Source: Phytopseudomonas punonensis
Lineage (GTDB): Bacteria; Pseudomonadota; Gammaproteobacteria; Pseudomonadales; Pseudomonadaceae
Direction of reading: 5' to 3'
DNA: 64,000 bases
NCBI RefSeq assembly: GCF_900142655.1
Contig: NZ_FRBQ01000012.1
Span: 1-64,000 of the forward strand
Shown: positions 62,051-64,000 of the stretch, piece after piece
Numbering within the stretch: position 1 is the first letter of the stretch
Layout of the letters: the number at the start of each line of letters is the position of its first letter
Position numbers and translations under genes: made by a program
Notes under the pieces: generated by a model
Seen by the model: only the letters and a program-made list of their open reading frames with translations
Told to the model about the DNA's origin: nothing
Database searches by the model: none

Positions 62051-62864
62051 CAGGCTTGCGATAGATCGAGGGTTTGACGACCTTGAGCGTGTCGTTGACG
62101 CCGTTCAGGCTTTCAGAGTGGCTGATGATGAAATGCCCGCCTGGGCGCAGGTGCTTGACCAGGCGTTCTACCACCTGGCGCTTGGTGTTGGCGTCGAAGT
62201 AGATCATCACGTTGCGCAGGAAGATCACGTCGAACAGGCCCACGTCCGGCAGCGTGCTGTTGAGGTTGATCTGGTTGAAGCGCACCCGCTGGCGCAGCGC
62301 CGGAGCGATCATCATCCGTCCCTGGTTCTCGTCGACGCCACGCAGACAGTGCTTCACAAGCAGATGTCGCGGGATGTTCTCGCTGTCGGCGAGTTCGTAC
62401 ACGCCACTGCGCGCCTGGTCGAGAATGCGCTGGCTGATATCCGAGGCCAAAATCTCCCACGGTCGCTCACCCAGACGCTCGGCCAGCAGCAAAGCCAGCG
62501 TGTACGGTTCTTCGCCACTGGAACAGGCACCGCTCCAGATGCGCAGCGGTCGGCCGCTGGGAATCACACCGGGCTTTTGCAGCAGTTCTCGCAGGAAGTC
62601 GAAGTGCTTGGGCTCGCGGAAGAAGTATGTTTCGTTGGTGGTAAGCAGATCCACGCAGGTCTGCAGCTCCACCTTGTCCTTGCCGACGAGGCGGAAATAC
62701 TCGCCGTAAGTGGCCATGCCAAGCGAGCGCAGGCGCTTGTTGAGGCGCCCGGCCACCAGCGGCTTCTTGGCGTCGGACAGGTGAATGCCGGCGATATCGT
62801 GGATCAGCTGGCGGAACTGGTTGAACTCGATATCGGAAAGCGTGGCCTGGGTCGACTCGCGCAT
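62043..62864 (-). CDS. cheR: chemotaxis protein methyltransferase CheR
   Basis: This 273-residue CheR has an N-terminal helical domain (residues 10-75) and the Rossmann methyltransferase domain. It includes LRIWSGACSSGEEPYTLALL near residue 98 (SAM-binding GxxSGxE region) and LFDVIFLRNVMIYFDAN near 207. LRPGGHFIISHSESL is close to the end. It methylates receptor glutamates. The start overlaps the cheW stop. No tethering-pentapeptide-specific beta subdomain can be assigned from sequence alone. Confidence 0.95.
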   Translation of the reverse strand: MRESTQATLSDIEFNQFRQLIHDIAGIHLSDAKKPLVAGRLNKRLRSLGMATYGEYFRLVGKDKVELQTCVDLLTTNETYFFREPKHFDFLRELLQKPGVIPSGRPLRIWSGACSSGEEPYTLALLLAERLGERPWEILASDISQRILDQARSGVYELADSENIPRHLLVKHCLRGVDENQGRMMIAPALRQRVRFNQINLNSTLPDVGLFDVIFLRNVMIYFDANTKRQVVERLVKHLRPGGHFIISHSESLNGVNDTLKVVKPSIYRKPDA

Positions 62865-63382
62865 CAGTTGGCTGCACCCTGTTGCTGCGCCTGGCTGAGC
62901 GCGACGTACTCTTCGGCCGAGATAACCCGACCGATGTCGAGCATCACCACCAGGCGATCATCGAGCTTGCCCATACCCCGGATGAAGTCCGCACGAATGC
63001 TGCCACCGAAGGCCGGTGTCGGCTCGATATGTTCAGCGCCCAGCTCACGCACTTCGTTGACCGCGTCGACCACGATACCGATCACTTGGGTATGGCTTGG
63101 CCCGGCGATTTCCAGGATCACAATGCAGGTACGCGGGCCGATGGCAGTGGCCTGGGCGCCGAAGCGCTGGCCAAGATCCACCACCGGTACCACGGCGCCA
63201 CGCAGGTTGATCACGCCGAGAATGCTCGGCGGCATCATTGGCACGGCGGTCAGCCGCCCGTAACCGATGATCTCGCGCACTGCACGGATCTCGACTGCGA
63301 ACAGCTCCTGCGCCAGTGTGAAGGTCAGGTACTGGCCCGCCCCCGCCGTAGCGTTATCGAGCAGCCGTGGCTCGGAACTCAT
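62864..63382 (-). CDS. cheW: chemotaxis coupling protein CheW
   Basis: This 172-residue CheW has YLTFTLAQELFAVEIRAVRE at residues 19-38, then PSILGVINLRGAVVPVVDLG at about 52-71 (the core CheW hydrophobic beta region) and VVDAVNEVRELGAEHIEP. It links receptors to CheA. It lies three bases after the MCP gene and overlaps the start of cheR. Confidence 0.95.
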   Translation of the reverse strand: MSSEPRLLDNATAGAGQYLTFTLAQELFAVEIRAVREIIGYGRLTAVPMMPPSILGVINLRGAVVPVVDLGQRFGAQATAIGPRTCIVILEIAGPSHTQVIGIVVDAVNEVRELGAEHIEPTPAFGGSIRADFIRGMGKLDDRLVVMLDIGRVISAEEYVALSQAQQQGAAN

Positions 63383-63385
63383 GGC

Positions 63386-64000
63386 TTACTCCTGAAAGCG
63401 CACATAGCCAGCTGGCAGGCCGCCTGAGCGCCCGTCGTCGTCACGCTGCTGGCGAGCCGGACCATTGCCACGGGCGGCCTGCGGGCGATTGCGCGGCGGG
63501 TTTGCGACAGTGATGCGCTCGCCCGTGCCGTTGAGGCGGAAGAAGTCCATGAGTTGTTGCAGCTGCTCGGCCTGGCCGCTCATTTCTTCGGCGGTGGCCG
63601 CCAGCTCTTCGGAGGCCGAAGCATTCTGCTGGGTCAGCTCGCTGAGCTGGTTCATTGCCGTGCTGATCTGGCCAACGCCGCTGCTCTGCTCGTCGGAGGC
63701 CGCCGCGATTTCCTGTACCAGGTCGGAGGTCTTGGCAATCGACGGTACGATTTCGTCGAGCAGGGTGCCGGCGCGCTCGGCCAGGGCCACACTGTTCTTC
63801 GCCACTTCGCCAATTTCCTGAGCGGCCACCTGGCTGCGTTCAGCCAGCTTGCGTACTTCGGCGGCAACCACCGCGAAGCCCTTGCCGTGCTCGCCGGCAC
63901 GGGCCGCTTCGATGGCGGCGTTGAGGGCCAGCAGGTTGGTCTGGTAGGCGATGTCGTCGACGATGCCGATCTTGTCGGCGATGGTTTTCATGGCGCGCAC
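63386..64000 (-). CDS. methyl-accepting chemotaxis protein, C-terminal part
   Basis: The gene runs off the right edge; 204 residues are visible. They contain the hairpin tip IAYQTNLLALNAAIEAARAG, then GFAVVAAEVRKLAERSQ. A long coiled-coil return arm follows (ATAEEMSGQAEQLQQLMDFF). The tail is a low-complexity RNRPQAARGNGPARQQ linker ending GYVRFQE, which is not the canonical NWETF-like pentapeptide. Sensor domain and class (24H/36H/40H) cannot be seen. It is the first visible gene of the operon with cheW, cheR, cheD and cheB. Confidence 0.9.
   Translation of the reverse strand: MRAMKTIADKIGIVDDIAYQTNLLALNAAIEAARAGEHGKGFAVVAAEVRKLAERSQVAAQEIGEVAKNSVALAERAGTLLDEIVPSIAKTSDLVQEIAAASDEQSSGVGQISTAMNQLSELTQQNASASEELAATAEEMSGQAEQLQQLMDFFRLNGTGERITVANPPRNRPQAARGNGPARQQRDDDGRSGGLPAGYVRFQE

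Overview
The window is high-GC Pseudomonas chromosome, from the P. aeruginosa / P. mendocina part of the genus. The grounds are gene content and partial gene order: uvrD, trpBA with a TrpI-type regulator, a betC / choX / SulP block, and a chemosensory cheW-cheR-cheD-cheB run. No sequence search was possible, so all family calls rest on motifs and remembered family sequences.

Layout. 1-909 is the 3' end of an RTX repeat protein. 1.2-14.4 kb is mostly housekeeping: a small secreted protein, a CobW-type GTPase, a DUF3301 protein, two CPA2 antiporters (one YbaL-like with a TrkA-N domain), an acyl-CoA thioesterase, a SUKH protein, a Tim44-domain protein, an orphan TRAP binding protein and uvrD. 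14.7-28.5 kb is the accessory island. It starts with a two-partner contact-dependent inhibition system: CdiB, a 2359-residue CdiA with a swapped AT-rich C-terminal toxin, and an immunity gene. A graveyard of orphan toxin tails and immunity genes follows, punctuated by palindromic repeats. 28.7-36.5 kb holds a periplasmic aldose epimerase, two lipoproteins in an operon, several membrane or hypothetical proteins, an alpha/beta hydrolase and an AmpG/FptX-like MFS carrier.

36.6-42.6 kb is a choline-O-sulfate module: SulP carrier, choline binding protein, choline sulfatase and a divergent LysR regulator. The LysR gene overlaps a DOPA-dioxygenase-like gene. 42.7-46.3 kb carries a DMT exporter, the endopeptidase pbpG, a LysR gene and an NAD(P)-binding protein. 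trpBA (46.4-48.4 kb) and a TrpI-like gene (55.2 kb) are still divergent, but about 6.8 kb now lies between them. That stretch holds a polar amino-acid ABC transporter, an M20 ureido-type amidohydrolase, a DUF1989 protein and an XRE/cupin regulator, which look like one catabolic operon, plus a DUF3592 membrane protein. After gloA, a phosphoesterase and ilvD, the window ends in a chemotaxis operon whose MCP runs off the edge.

The most unusual material is the orphan toxin/immunity array (23.5-27.7 kb). At least two palindromic repeat families sit exactly where toxin coding sequences have been cut. In several cases a toxin tail enters from the repeat in the same reading frame, with an immunity gene directly after it. 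Next in interest are the split trp divergon with its own operator-like palindrome, the ABC / amidohydrolase / DUF1989 operon with a perfect 10-3-10 inverted repeat at its promoter, and hairpin elements that share a core but have different terminal inverted repeats and lie against stop codons.
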